A stretch of 64,000 nt of DNA from Bacteroidales bacterium. Lineage in GTDB: Bacteria > Bacteroidota > Bacteroidia > Bacteroidales > P3. The stretch spans positions 1 to 64,000 of the forward strand of contig JAGCJW010000042.1 of the NCBI GenBank assembly GCA_017647785.1, given 5' to 3'. The notes under the pieces are model-generated. The model saw only the letters and a list, made by a program, of their open reading frames with translations, did no database searches and had not been told where the DNA came from. Position 1 is the first letter of the stretch. The number at the start of each line of letters is the position of its first letter. Of the stretch, positions 43,933 through 55,100 are shown piece by piece. The translations under genes and the position numbers were made by a program.

Positions 43933-44928
43933 TTATTCTAAATAATCAGTAATGTTATTTGAATCATTATTGTCTAATATTTTTGCGTAAGAAAGATCTT
44001 CTGGTGTTATTATCTTAAATGTGTATTGTTTTTTGTTAGGGTTGGTTAATTTGTCTGCTCTTACATATGGGTTAAGTATTTTGAAATATCTGTAAGGACA
44101 GTTAAGGTGTTTTGCGAATGCAGGCATATTTGTTATTGAAGAGTCTATTGTTACTGTTTGATAAGGTAATGGTTGATAGCAGTCTTTTATTCTTACATAG
44201 AATCCGTATTGTTGTGGGTTTTCTAGAAGAATTTTATAGGCTAGTATTCTGTAGAAATATCTTGATGTTTCGGCATTAAGGCTTAGTCCCCAATAGTTAT
44301 CACAATCTTGTTTTGTTATTTGTCTTTTTAATCCTCCTTCTCCACAATTGTATGCTGCACATGCAAGAGGCCAATTGCCTAATCTATCATGAGATGCTGT
44401 TAAATATTTCACAGCTGCTTGTGTCGCTTTTCTTAAATCGTATCTCTCGTCCCATTCTTCTGTTACAATAAGTCCGTATTCTTTTGCTGTTTTTGCCATA
44501 AATTGCCAAAATCCTGCTGCTTTTGCAGGGGAAACTACGTCTGATAATGCACTTTCTGCTACAGCTAGATATTTTAAGTCGTCATGTCCTCCAAATTCTT
44601 TTAGGTATTGTTCTATTTCTGGCATAAATCTATAACTTCTTTTTAGAATTAGGAAGGTGGAGTTGTGTTGGTACATTATTGAAGTGAGTTCTCTATCTAA
44701 CGCTTCTCTTACAAATATGTTGTCTAATGGGACTTCTTCACCACAAAATGTTAATTCTTGTGGAATTGGTGCAGAAAAATGTTGTAAATGTTGTTTTATA
44801 GATGTTTTATACACTTCTTCTTCATCTGGTTTTTGTGTTGCCATTATGAAAAAGTTTAAGCTTATTGCACATGTGCTAAGTATTATTGCACAAATACTTA
44901 ATATGAGTGTGTAATTATTTTTCTTCAT
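43933..44928 (-). CDS. Lytic transglycosylase, MltD-like (SLT domain)
   Basis: A 331-residue peptidoglycan-cleaving enzyme anchored by an N-terminal membrane helix (YTLILSICAIILSTCAIS). The SLT domain shows the catalytic Glu in LAVAESALSD, then SPAKAAGFWQFMAKTAKEYGL, DERYDLRKATQAAVKYL and ACAAYNCGEGGL. The C-terminus (FKIITPEDL) keeps only a partial LysM-like region. The start at 44928 puts the membrane helix at the N-terminus. It has its own -7 box, divergent from the 45019 gene. Confidence 0.92.
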   Translation of the reverse strand: MKKNNYTLILSICAIILSTCAISLNFFIMATQKPDEEEVYKTSIKQHLQHFSAPIPQELTFCGEEVPLDNIFVREALDRELTSIMYQHNSTFLILKRSYRFMPEIEQYLKEFGGHDDLKYLAVAESALSDVVSPAKAAGFWQFMAKTAKEYGLIVTEEWDERYDLRKATQAAVKYLTASHDRLGNWPLACAAYNCGEGGLKRQITKQDCDNYWGLSLNAETSRYFYRILAYKILLENPQQYGFYVRIKDCYQPLPYQTVTIDSSITNMPAFAKHLNCPYRYFKILNPYVRADKLTNPNKKQYTFKIITPEDLSYAKILDNNDSNNITDYLE

Positions 44929-44950
44929 TTGCGTTATTGTTTTAAAGTGG

Positions 44951-44958
44951 CAAAGATA
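44951..44958 (-). promoter_or_regulatory. -7 box for the lytic transglycosylase
   Basis: TATCTTTG on the minus strand, 22 bp before the ATG. Confidence 0.6.
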
Positions 44959-44991
44959 CAATAAAAAATAAAGTAGTAGTGAAATTTTTAT

Positions 44992-44999
44992 TACCTTTG
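44992..44999 (+). promoter_or_regulatory. -7 box for the 45019 gene
   Basis: TACCTTTG, 19 bp before the ATG at 45019. It is divergent from the transglycosylase promoter 34 bp away. Confidence 0.6.
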
Positions 45000-45018
45000 C
45001 GAACTAAAATATTTTGTT

Positions 45019-47127
45019 ATGAGAATTAAAAAGTTTTTTGTTTTTACATTTTGTGTAATTTTTGTTTGTGGATTGAATGCTCAAGTTTTGTCGCCTTCTG
45101 CAAAAAAAGATATTATAAATCAATATAATAAGCATATCAAAACTATTTCTTCTATAAGTAGTGAGAATTTTGATATGATGAAGGTGTATAAGTATCAATT
45201 GGAACAGGCAGAAGAGTTTTTGAAAAAACAGAAAGTAAATAATTTTGATAATGATATTTATGCAAAGAGCTTGGAATTAAAAACTATAGTTGCTCAAAAT
45301 AATGAGATAGTTGAATTTATGATTCCAAGAATGAGTGATTGGTATTATAAGAAAGCTGTATTTGCTAATTTGAATAATAAGACACAAGATGCTTATGAGT
45401 ATTTGCTAAAGAGTGTTGAGGCTGATCCTTTGAATGTAATGGCTAATTATGAATTAGCAAAGATAAATTTAGATTCATTTCAAGTAAGTAAAGCTAGTGA
45501 TAGATTGATAAATATCCTTCAAGATAACTCTATTAGTGAAGAAGAGAGTATGTTGTGTAAGAATCTTTTGACTTTTACATATGATAAGAATCTTATTACT
45601 TCTTTGGCTTTTATAAAAGAAGGTAAGTTTTCTGCTGCTGAAGAAATTTTATTGCAATTACAGTCTTATTGTGAAAAGGATCCTTTGAATATCTGTAAAT
45701 CTAATGTTATAGATAAGAATATTACAGTATGTAAAAATGGGATATATAAAGATCATATAAAGGTGTCAAAACTTGCTGTAGAAAAGCAAAAAGATAAAGT
45801 GGCAGGAGATTTTTTAGTTAATACATATGATTATTTACAAAGGAATAGAAATGAAATAAGTGATACTTCTGATTTTGATGATATGGTTAAAATCGTTGTG
45901 GATAGTTATCTTTCTACTGCAAAGGGAATGGTGGAAGCAAAGAATAATGAAGCAAGGGTAGATTTGATTCGCAAAGCTAAGGAGTTGGCTTCAATGTTAG
46001 GAGGTGATTATGAAAGTAGTGTTTTGAAACAAATTGCAATGATGCAAGGAACAATTGAAACTTCTGATCCTATTTTAGATTCTTTGGAAAATGCTGCCCC
46101 TAATACGGGATATGCTGATAAGTATCCTGAATTTGTAAAAGATACTACTGCTAATGTGGAAAAGGAAATAAAGGAGATTGAGGATAAGTTTGTTTATGTA
46201 AAAGTAAATGGTCATGCAAAGGCTGTTGAATTTTTGGAACAGACTAATGAATTGCCAAACATTAAATCTAAGAATAAATTGTCTGAAGAAAATATTGCTG
46301 CAATAAGAGAAGTGGTAGCAAAGAGAATGAATAAAGCAGAATATGCTATTTTCCAAGATGATGTTCAAACAGCAGATAGTTTAGTGGCAATTACAGAAGC
46401 TTTGCTTTCTAAATACAAAATGAAAGAAGATAGTGTTGTTGTCAAGATAATGAATAGTTATTTGAGAGCAATAGATCAAAGAGTGTGTCAAAAGAAACAA
46501 GAAGAGGTTGATGTGATGGTACATAATATTTTGGATTGTATTAGAAAGAATGATTTTTATTTGGCAGAAGAGTACATAAATATAGGAATGCAGATAAAGG
46601 GTAGTAGTGAGTGTAGATTGAATAAGCAAAGACTTAGAGCATTGAAACGTCAAATAGAACAACCTTTGGAATATGTTAAAAAGAAAGAAATTGTTGATGA
46701 ATTGTTAGAACAAGGAGATACAACAAGGTATTTAAAAGAATATGCTGCTTTAGAGAATTTTTATATCATTCATAGCTTAAGAGAAATGAGTGTTCAGCAC
46801 AAGCCTATAAAAGATATAATATATGAATTTGGAAGTGATCAATTAGCTATTAATACCATTGAAAGTTTAATAAAATATAGACAATACGAACAAGGCGTCG
46901 AGGCTTTAGCTGCTTTAAAAGAGTTTGGTTATAAAGCACGTCATACAAAAAAGATACAAAAGCAATTAGGAAAGATGATGTCTTTGGAAGAAACAAAGAG
47001 GAATGATAAAATTGCTCAATCAAATAGACTAATTGATAAGTATGGAGAGGATAAGTGGTTTAAGACTCTTATTAAAAGCTATAATAAGAATTTAATAAAA
47101 TGGAATAAATATCATAAAGAAGAATAG
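45019..47127 (+). CDS. Large exported helical protein with TPR-like start
   Basis: A 702-residue protein with a signal peptide (KKFFVFTFCVIFVCGLNAQ) and almost entirely helical, Lys/Glu-rich sequence. Residues of about 110-170 (YYKKAVFANLNNKTQDAYEYLLKSVEADPLNVMANYELAKINLD in outline) look like tetratricopeptide repeats. The C-terminus is basic. I do not recognise the family. It is followed 2 bp later by the NdpA-like gene, so the two share a transcript. Codons end mostly in T or G, unlike the A/C-rich genes at 23-31 kb. Confidence 0.75.
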   Translation: MRIKKFFVFTFCVIFVCGLNAQVLSPSAKKDIINQYNKHIKTISSISSENFDMMKVYKYQLEQAEEFLKKQKVNNFDNDIYAKSLELKTIVAQNNEIVEFMIPRMSDWYYKKAVFANLNNKTQDAYEYLLKSVEADPLNVMANYELAKINLDSFQVSKASDRLINILQDNSISEEESMLCKNLLTFTYDKNLITSLAFIKEGKFSAAEEILLQLQSYCEKDPLNICKSNVIDKNITVCKNGIYKDHIKVSKLAVEKQKDKVAGDFLVNTYDYLQRNRNEISDTSDFDDMVKIVVDSYLSTAKGMVEAKNNEARVDLIRKAKELASMLGGDYESSVLKQIAMMQGTIETSDPILDSLENAAPNTGYADKYPEFVKDTTANVEKEIKEIEDKFVYVKVNGHAKAVEFLEQTNELPNIKSKNKLSEENIAAIREVVAKRMNKAEYAIFQDDVQTADSLVAITEALLSKYKMKEDSVVVKIMNSYLRAIDQRVCQKKQEEVDVMVHNILDCIRKNDFYLAEEYINIGMQIKGSSECRLNKQRLRALKRQIEQPLEYVKKKEIVDELLEQGDTTRYLKEYAALENFYIIHSLREMSVQHKPIKDIIYEFGSDQLAINTIESLIKYRQYEQGVEALAALKEFGYKARHTKKIQKQLGKMMSLEETKRNDKIAQSNRLIDKYGEDKWFKTLIKSYNKNLIKWNKYHKEE

Positions 47128-47129
47128 AG

Positions 47130-48173
47130 ATGATAACTTGCGATGATGCTATAATAGAAAAAATGGTTGTGCATAGGGTTGGTAATAAAACAAATAATGA
47201 ACCCTTGAAAATTTCACCTGCACCTTTTATGATTCATGGAGAAATTGGAGCTGTATTATTAAAGTATTTTACCTCAAATTTTAAATCTCCTCAAACTTAT
47301 CACCTCGCCTCTGAAACAAATCTTGAAAATAATTTGGTGTTTCAATGTGTTAAAGAAATATTTCGTGATATAAATGAACTATATCCTCAAAGTGTTAAAA
47401 TGGCACAATATCTCTATGAAGTGAGTGAGCACCCTAATATTAAATCAGGAGAATTGTATATCACATATCTTAGTCAATGTTTTATAGATGGAGAGGTGGT
47501 AGATGCTGTTGGTATATTTAAGTCAGAGAATAAGGAAACTTATTTAAAAGTTTTTCCAAAGGGTGATGGCTTTGAAATAGAGAGTGAAAATGGAATTAAT
47601 ATAAATAAGTTAGATAAAGGCTGTATTATTTTTAACAAAGAAGCTGAACAAGGTTATGTGGCAACTGTTGTTGATGTTTCTAATAGGGGAGGAGAGGCTG
47701 CTTATTGGACAGATGGTTTTTTGGGTTTAGCAGCAAGACATGATTCTTATTTTAATACGGAGCATGCGATAAATCTTTGCAGAGGATTCGTTACGGAATT
47801 TTTGCCTTCTGAGTATGAAATGAATAAGGCAGATCAAGCAGAGTTATTGAGTAAGACAGCAGATTATATGAAAGAATATAAGCAGTTTGATGTAAACAAA
47901 TATGCTGAAAGTGTGATAGGAAACGATGAACTTCAGGAAAGATTTACTGATTATAAAAATATGTACGAAAAAGATTTTGATATGGATTTTTCTGACAACT
48001 TCACTATTTCAGAACAAGCATTTAGGAAAGGACAAAAAGGATTTCGTAGTATTTTGAAGTTAGATAAGAATTTTACGGTTTATATTCATGGTTCTAGAAA
48101 TAGAATAGAACAAGGGGAAGATGAAGATACAGGTTTAAAATATTATAAATTTTTATACGATATTGAAAATTAA
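47130..48173 (+). CDS. Nucleoid-associated protein of the NdpA/YejK family
   Basis: A 347-residue cytoplasmic protein. IIEKMVVHRVGNKTNNEPL opens the family. GELYITYLSQCFIDGEVVDAVGIFKSENKE and the later YWTDGFLGLAARHDSYF are typical, and the C-terminus has FTVYIHGSRNRIEQGEDE. The enterobacterial relative binds the nucleoid; the role in Bacteroidota is unknown. Pairing with a secreted helical protein is unusual. Confidence 0.85.
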   Translation: MITCDDAIIEKMVVHRVGNKTNNEPLKISPAPFMIHGEIGAVLLKYFTSNFKSPQTYHLASETNLENNLVFQCVKEIFRDINELYPQSVKMAQYLYEVSEHPNIKSGELYITYLSQCFIDGEVVDAVGIFKSENKETYLKVFPKGDGFEIESENGININKLDKGCIIFNKEAEQGYVATVVDVSNRGGEAAYWTDGFLGLAARHDSYFNTEHAINLCRGFVTEFLPSEYEMNKADQAELLSKTADYMKEYKQFDVNKYAESVIGNDELQERFTDYKNMYEKDFDMDFSDNFTISEQAFRKGQKGFRSILKLDKNFTVYIHGSRNRIEQGEDEDTGLKYYKFLYDIEN

Positions 48174-48177
48174 TAAT

Positions 48178-48185
48178 TATATTTG
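48178..48185 (+). promoter_or_regulatory. -7 box for eno
   Basis: TATATTTG just after the NdpA-like stop fits TAnnTTTG and gives eno a leader of about 50 nt. Confidence 0.5.
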
Positions 48186-48211
48186 CAAAGAAAAATAATA
48201 AGGTATATTAG

Positions 48212-49531
<1,320 letters not shown>

Positions 49532-49543
49532 TTAAATATTAGG

Positions 49544-49594
49544 AAATTTAGGGGCATTGGAAATGTAAAATCTGATGTCCCTAAATTTTTTTTT
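49544..49594 (+). terminator. Terminator after eno
   Basis: AAATTTAGGG at the left arm pairs with CCCTAAATTT, followed by eight T residues or more. Confidence 0.85.
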
Positions 49595-49625
49595 AGATTA
49601 AAATAGAATAAATTTTAAAAATAAT

Positions 49626-49656
49626 TTTGTCAATTCAAGAAAAAGTGCGAAATTTG
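49626..49656 (+). promoter_or_regulatory. Promoter of rpmB
   Basis: TTTG at 49626-49629, exactly 19 bp, then GAAATTTG at 49649-49656. The -7 box lacks the usual TA. The TTTTGTCAA context is shared with the rpsF promoter. Confidence 0.6.
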
Positions 49657-49703
49657 CAACTCGTTTTGAGAACTAAAGAGTAAAAAATAAAATCATAATA
49701 GAG

Positions 49704-49943
49704 ATGGCAAAGATTTGTGAAATAACAGGAAAGAAAGTGTTGACAGGAAATAGAGTTTCTCACTCTAATGTTAAAACAAAAAGAAGATTTTATCCAAATC
49801 TTCAAATGAAGAAATTCTATATCCCAGAAGAAGATGTATGGGTTACATTAAAAGTGACACCTGCTGGAATGCGTACAATAAACAAAAAAGGTTTATTAGC
49901 GTGTTTGAATAATTCTATAGAAAAAGGTATTATAAAGTTATAA
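49704..49943 (+). CDS. rpmB: 50S ribosomal protein L28 (bL28)
   Basis: A 79-residue protein: [29 protein letters not shown] and [15 protein letters not shown] are the conserved bL28 core. In most Bacteroidota it directly precedes rpmG, but here it stands alone 45 kb away, with its own promoter and terminator. Confidence 0.96.
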   Translation: MAKICEITGKKVLTGNRVSHSNVKTKRRFYPNLQMKKFYIPEEDVWVTLKVTPAGMRTINKKGLLACLNNSIEKGIIKL

Positions 49944-49963
49944 TATAATAAGGATAGCAATAG

Positions 49964-50000
49964 AGGGAAGGTTTTACGTTTGTAAGGCTTTCCCTTTTTG
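49964..50000 (+). terminator. Terminator after rpmB
   Basis: AGGGAAG (49964-49970) pairs with CTTTCCCT (49988-49995) with a single bulge, followed by TTTTTGTTTTT. Confidence 0.75.
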
Positions 50001-50031
50001 TTTTTATATGTGTAATTAAAAAGAAAATATT

Positions 50032-50448
50032 ATGGCAGTTTCTTATGATATCAAAATTAGAGTAAGTTATGTAGATACTGATAAAATGGGAGTGGTACAT
50101 AATAGTAATTATTATCGATTTTTTGAGAGGGGAAGAATTGAACTTATGAGGTATTTGGGTGTTAGTTATAAGAAAATGGAAGATGAAGGTGTGATGATGC
50201 CATTGATAGATCAGTATGCCAAATATCTTAAACCTGCATATTTTGATGAAGAACTAATAGTTAGAACAAGCATAAATACGGTTCCTGCTGTGAAAATTAG
50301 ATTTGACTATCAGGTTTTGAGAGAAAAAGAGGGTAAAGAAGAAATTTTGTGTGAGGGATATAATACTTTGGCCTTTATAGATGAGAGGTCAAGAAAACCA
50401 CATCCTTGCCCACTTTGGATAAGAGAAAAATTAAGTAAAATTTTGTAG
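50032..50448 (+). CDS. Acyl-CoA thioesterase, YbgC/4HBT family
   Basis: A 138-residue hot-dog fold protein with the 4HBT motif VSYVDTDKMGVVHNSNYYRFFE, in which Asp is the expected catalytic residue. RPHPCPLWIRE-like sequence lies at the end. Such enzymes hydrolyse short or aromatic acyl-CoA thioesters. Its last codons contain the -33 element of the rpsU promoter. There is no partner gene to reveal the substrate. Confidence 0.88.
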   Translation: MAVSYDIKIRVSYVDTDKMGVVHNSNYYRFFERGRIELMRYLGVSYKKMEDEGVMMPLIDQYAKYLKPAYFDEELIVRTSINTVPAVKIRFDYQVLREKEGKEEILCEGYNTLAFIDERSRKPHPCPLWIREKLSKIL

Positions 50449-50472
50449 TTACAAACTAAATTACTACTTTTG
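50442..50472 (+). promoter_or_regulatory. Consensus promoter of rpsU
   Basis: TTTG at 50442-50445, exactly 19 bp, then TACTTTTG at 50465-50472. The -33 element lies inside the end of the thioesterase gene. The same TACTTTTG box with N19 precedes rpsF. Confidence 0.85.
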
Positions 50473-50505
50473 CAAAGTAAATTTATTTATTAACAATTAA
50501 AAAAG

Positions 50506-50513
50506 AAAGAGGT
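50506..50513 (+). promoter_or_regulatory. Shine-Dalgarno-like sequence before rpsU
   Basis: AAAGAGGT ends 7 nt before the rpsU ATG and can pair with the 16S rRNA tail. Known work in Flavobacterium shows rpsU is controlled through such a site, because bS21 helps hide the anti-Shine-Dalgarno sequence. Confidence 0.6.
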
Positions 50514-50520
50514 ATTAATT

Positions 50521-50718
50521 ATGATTATTGTTCCTATTAAAGAAGGCGAAAACATTGAAAGAGCTTTAAAAAAGTTAAAAAGAAAGTTTGAAAAAACTGG
50601 TGTTGTGAAAGAGTTGAGAAATAGACAAAAATTCACAAAGCCTTCAGTAGTAGCAAGAGATCGTAAATTGAAAGCTATTTATATTCAAAAGTTGCAACGA
50701 GAAGCAATGGATAAATAG
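50521..50718 (+). CDS. rpsU: 30S ribosomal protein S21 (bS21)
   Basis: A 65-residue basic protein: MIIVPIKEGENIERALKKLK, KKFEKTGVVKELRNRQ-type centre and KLKAIYIQKLQREA. bS21 sits near the 3' end of 16S rRNA and in Bacteroidota helps sequester the anti-Shine-Dalgarno sequence. It precedes xer and hpf, the conserved order of the phylum, with a terminator in between. Confidence 0.95.
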   Translation: MIIVPIKEGENIERALKKLKRKFEKTGVVKELRNRQKFTKPSVVARDRKLKAIYIQKLQREAMDK

Positions 50719-50732
50719 TTTTCTGAAAAAAT

Positions 50733-50767
50733 AAAAAAGCTTGCAACTCGTGTGTAAGCTTTTTTTT
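50733..50767 (+). terminator. Terminator between rpsU and xer
   Basis: AAAAAAGCTT (50733-50742) pairs with AAGCTTTTTT (50756-50765). The xer ATG lies 14 bp further on, with no room for a standard promoter, so xer and hpf probably rely on partial read-through. Confidence 0.8.
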
Positions 50768-50780
50768 AAAATTGTTAAGT

Positions 50781-51674
50781 ATGAATTTTGATAGTTTTGT
50801 TGAGTATTTAAAAGCAGAAAAAGGTTATTCTAATAACACCGTTATAGCCTACCTTAATGATTTAAATCAATTTGAAAAGGTAATAGAGGAAAGTTGCGGT
50901 GTAACAAGCGAATTAGACGTAACTCCATCTATGATTAGAATTTGGATGGTAAATCTAAAGGATAAAGAAATATCAAATCGTAGTATAGGAAGAAAAGTTG
51001 CTTGTATCAGATTGTATTTTAATTTTCTTACAAGAGAAGGCGTTTTAAGCGTAAATCCAATGTTGAAAATTGTAGCTCCAAAAGTTCAACAAACTAACAG
51101 AGATTACATATTTGGAAAAGAAATGGAACAATTACTCTTGGTAAAAAGCGAAGATAAAAGTTTTGCAGGAGTAAGAGACCATTTAATATTAGAAATGCTT
51201 TATTCAACAGGAATTCGTCAGTCAGAGTTATTGGACCTTTGCGATGAGGATATTGACTTTGAAGGAATGGAAATTAGAGTGCTTGGTAAAGCAAGAAAAG
51301 AAAGACTTATACCAGTACATCCAGAAGTAATGGGAAGGATAAAGTATTATCTTGAAAGAAAAAAAGAAACAAATGCAACTACAAATGCGTTTCTTTTAAA
51401 TAATAAGTTGCAGCCAATGTCTAAAAAACAATTATACTCTTTTGTTTGTAAAGAAGTAGCGATGTTGCAATCTGCAAATTCAGCATCTCCACACACTTTA
51501 AGACATAGTTTTGCTACAAATACACTTGCAGAAGGAGCGGATTTGACTGCTATACAAAAACTAATGGGACATTCAACTATAGCCTCAACACAAGTTTACA
51601 CTCACACTACAATAGAAGAGTTAAAGAAAGCCTACAAACTTGCACATCCAAGTGCAGAAGTAGATATAGATTAA
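50781..51674 (+). CDS. Tyrosine recombinase XerC/XerD type
   Basis: A 297-residue integrase-family protein. The N-terminal SAM-like DNA-binding domain opens FVEYLKAEKGYSNNTVIAYL. The catalytic domain has Arg146 in STGIRQSELL, a Lys in VLGKARKERLIPV, HTLRHSFATN, LMGHSTIASTQ and nucleophile Tyr273 in VYTHT. ATG 50781 is preferred over an upstream TTG. The rpsU-xer-hpf setting shows a housekeeping chromosome-dimer recombinase rather than a mobile-element integrase. I do not separate XerC from XerD. Confidence 0.92.
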   Translation: MNFDSFVEYLKAEKGYSNNTVIAYLNDLNQFEKVIEESCGVTSELDVTPSMIRIWMVNLKDKEISNRSIGRKVACIRLYFNFLTREGVLSVNPMLKIVAPKVQQTNRDYIFGKEMEQLLLVKSEDKSFAGVRDHLILEMLYSTGIRQSELLDLCDEDIDFEGMEIRVLGKARKERLIPVHPEVMGRIKYYLERKKETNATTNAFLLNNKLQPMSKKQLYSFVCKEVAMLQSANSASPHTLRHSFATNTLAEGADLTAIQKLMGHSTIASTQVYTHTTIEELKKAYKLAHPSAEVDID

Positions 51675-51686
51675 TAATTTAAAAAA

Positions 51687-51694
51687 AAGGAGGT
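51687..51694 (+). promoter_or_regulatory. Perfect Shine-Dalgarno sequence before hpf
   Basis: AAGGAGGT, a full match to the anti-Shine-Dalgarno sequence, lies 4 nt before the hpf ATG. It is the strongest in the window. Confidence 0.8.
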
Positions 51695-51698
51695 TATT

Positions 51699-51989
51699 AT
51701 GAAAATCACGGTGAAATCAATTAAATTTAAGGCTGATCAAAAATTAGAAGACTTCATCAATGACAAAGTTTCTAAACTTGAAAAACATGCATCAGGTATA
51801 TTAGGAGCAGAAGTAACACTAAATGTTGATAAACCAGAGTCAGATAATAATAAAATAGCTGACATAAAAGTAGAAATAGCCGGAAAAGATTTGTTTGCCT
51901 CAAAACAAGCAGATACATTCGAAGAAGCAATAATGCAAGCAATAGATGCATTGAAGACTCAAATTGGTAAGTATAAAGACAAAAAATAG
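51699..51989 (+). CDS. hpf: Ribosome hibernation-promoting factor (HPF/RaiA, short form)
   Basis: A 96-residue protein with the HPF beta-alpha fold: ITVKSIKFKADQKLEDFIND, VSKLEKHASGILGAEVTLN, FASKQADTFEEAIMQAIDALKTQI. It binds the 30S decoding region when growth slows. Its perfect Shine-Dalgarno sequence contrasts with neighbouring genes and suggests translation that depends on a free anti-Shine-Dalgarno, for example on ribosomes lacking bS21. In many relatives tRNA genes and tuf follow; here they do not. Confidence 0.93.
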   Translation: MKITVKSIKFKADQKLEDFINDKVSKLEKHASGILGAEVTLNVDKPESDNNKIADIKVEIAGKDLFASKQADTFEEAIMQAIDALKTQIGKYKDKK

Positions 51990-52004
51990 AGAAATAAAAT
52001 AAAC

Positions 52005-52038
52005 AAAAAGCCGTTTACTTTTGTAGACGGCTTTTTTT
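52005..52038 (+). terminator. Terminator after hpf
   Basis: AAAAAGCCGTTTAC pairs with GTAGACGGCTTTTT around a TTTT loop, with one mismatch. Confidence 0.88.
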
Positions 52039-52118
52039 GTGACAAAAAAACAATAAGAAATATGCAAAAATCAAAGTTTTTTTGTTACTTTGCAAGCTAA
52101 AACTAAATTCAATAGAAT

Positions 52119-55100
52119 ATGGAAGACTTAAAAGATACATTGAAAGATACATTAGGCGTTATTCCAGAAGAAAAACTAAAATCAACAAGAGAATACGTTC
52201 AGCAATACATAAGTCTGCGACTTGCAGCTATGGGTGTTGATTTATCCGTTGATGATGCAGATGAGTCAACACAAAATTTCATGAGAATACTAAAAGGTTT
52301 ACTTTCTAATTATAAAGAAAGAGAAGCCTTGTTTAATAAAAATCTATGTCCAGCAGATGCAAGAATACAAAACTTTTTAAATAGATATTTTGCATCAGTA
52401 AAAAGCGTTCCAGATATAGAAATTCCATTGCGTACTTTCACTCTTGATACATACGGAATAGCAAGAGAATTATCTCTACCTATAGGAGCAGATGAATATA
52501 AATCAACTTACGTTACATCTTATAGAGTAAAACAAGGAGTATTGCATAATCCAAAAAATGATAGAAGAACAACAAAAGGAGTATTTCACGTTGCAGAAGG
52601 AGGATTGCCAATACCAAATGATAAGAAAGCAGTTCCTGTAGAAGTTGCAAAATATATCTTCTACAGAGCATTTGCGGAATCAGGAGAAGTTATGGATTTA
52701 CCATACACATCACAAACAGATACACCTGTAAGATGTATGGTTTCTTTATTATTAAGACCAACTATCTCTCCAGAAGTACCAGGTGTTAGCGAACGTAAGA
52801 GTATGGAAATACGTTTCTTTACTCCGGGTTCACTTGTAAGTAACCTAGACTTTGTTGAAAGTATATTTGGTAATGGAGGAAGCCCATATCACATACTTCA
52901 TGACTCAGCTTTAGATGTAGAACACTGGACAGGACATACAGGTTGTATTATTTTAGCACCACAATTAACACAATTAACAAAAAAAGAATGTGGATTGCCA
53001 CACATTTCTCAAGCAACAGAACGTCAAAAGAAAGACGGAATGTGTTGGGAAAATGAAAATGAACTATACAACGATGGACAATCATTCAAACTATGTGTAA
53101 GAACAGAAGAAGGAATCATAGCAACAGTTATAGCAGATAACTACTTTGGATACTCAAAGAAAGAAGTTAAAACTATGATGAGCTATTCTTCTAATATATT
53201 TGGAAACACAGAAGAAGAACACGCAGGAGGAGCATTAGTATTTCCTGGATACAATCAAGGTGATACTTACTTTGCAAATCCAATGAAAGTAAGAAACACT
53301 TTTGAAGACGTAAAAAAGAATTGTCAATCATTCATTCATTTCCAACCAGAAGGATATGGAATAGACAAAAACTTCAATCATATCTACTATTTACCTGAAA
53401 ACACTAATTTTAATGTACCAAATCAAGAAATTAAATGGAAGAATGATAGTGGAGAACATAAATTAAAACTACTTCCAAATAGAATATACATACTTCCAAA
53501 TGGAAGCAAATTCCGTATGGAAAGTTATTCAGGAGCCTTAAACTATAGATTGATAGAAACACTTGGAGATGGAATGTTCTGCCATAAACCATGTACAGTA
53601 TCAGGAGGAGGAAAATCTGAAATCTCTAAATCAATATCTGATGCAATTCATGGAGGACCATTCTTTGTAAGTGATTTTGAAACAGACTTTGCAAAAGTAG
53701 AAGAAATTATTAATTATGATTATTCAAAAAGATATGAGAATCATGATGCAATCCCTTACAGCCGTAGCTTCCTTTGCAACCTACGTTCAATGGGTTCAGT
53801 AATTAAACTGCTTACACCAAGTCCTGAATACACAGAAAGCTACAACGAATGGTTAAGAAGCCTTCCACAATACATAAAAGGAATAGCATTCATAGTTAAA
53901 AGATTCTACAAAGAAGAATGGGGTGAAGATTGGAAAAAATATTTCAATGTAGATATCCTAAACGGAACACCAGGAAATGAATTGAAATTTGAAGATAAGA
54001 AAATCTACGCACGTTACTTAAGAGTAGGATTTGAAGAAAACGGAACTTGGAGGACATTTAAATTAAGACAAGATTTCGTTCACTCAGATAAAATACAAAT
54101 GGAAGATGACATTAGTGCATCAACAGTCGTACCAACAAAACTTTTAACTAATCTAGGAAAAGCAGAAAAACAATTAAGCGTTAAGATAGTAGAAAACTGT
54201 GAATATCGTTTCTTCCAAAGACCAGACGATGCAATAATAAGAGGATACGACAAGAAAGCAGAATTAGACCTTGCTACACCAAACACATTTATCTCTAACT
54301 TTGAACCATTAACAAAAGAAGATGCAGTAGAAATATCAGAAGATGTAATCAACTTTGATAGATTTACAGACCCAATGCGTAATTTGATAGAATCAATGGT
54401 TGATGACAAAGAATCAAAATACTTTGTATCATCAGCACACCCACGTATTGTAAATGGAAAACCATCAAAGAATGTAAGATATTTACAAACACGCAACGAC
54501 CTAATTCTACCAACAGAAAAATACATAGCAGAAGTAGGAATGAGGTTAGCAAGACGCATCCCTGAAGGAGAACCGTTATATGTTCCTGTAAATGCAGTTT
54601 TACCAGGAAGAAGAAACAATAGAGCAGAAGAAGGAATAGCACCATTAGCAGTTTATAATCCAATTCACTACCAAGAATTACCTGAGTTGTTTATGGATTT
54701 TGTTTGCTCTCTAACAGGTAAGAGTCCATCTACAACAGGAGCAGGTTCAGAAGGAGCATTAACAAAAGGACCATTCAACGCACTATGCGCAGTAACAGAT
54801 TTGAATAATGCTTTAATATCATTTATCTTAACAGGATATGATGGCTTTACAACACCTGCAGGATACATAGGAAGCAAATACAGAGTTGATCATGATATAA
54901 GTTTATTAATACCAGAAATATGGTCAAGGCTTTCTCCAGAAGAAAGAAATCCTAAATTCTTAATAGAAAACAATTACTTTGAAAAAATAGAGAATTTCAC
55001 ATACGAAGGAGAAGAAGTAAAAGCATCTGTATTAGGATATAGAGTAACAGAGAAATTTATACATAATTACTTTGGTAGAGTATTTGAAAATCCTAATGTT

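Noticed and set aside
50781..51674. Phage or transposon integrase
   Set aside because: The rpsU-xer-hpf order is a conserved housekeeping context, and no att sites or cargo genes are seen.
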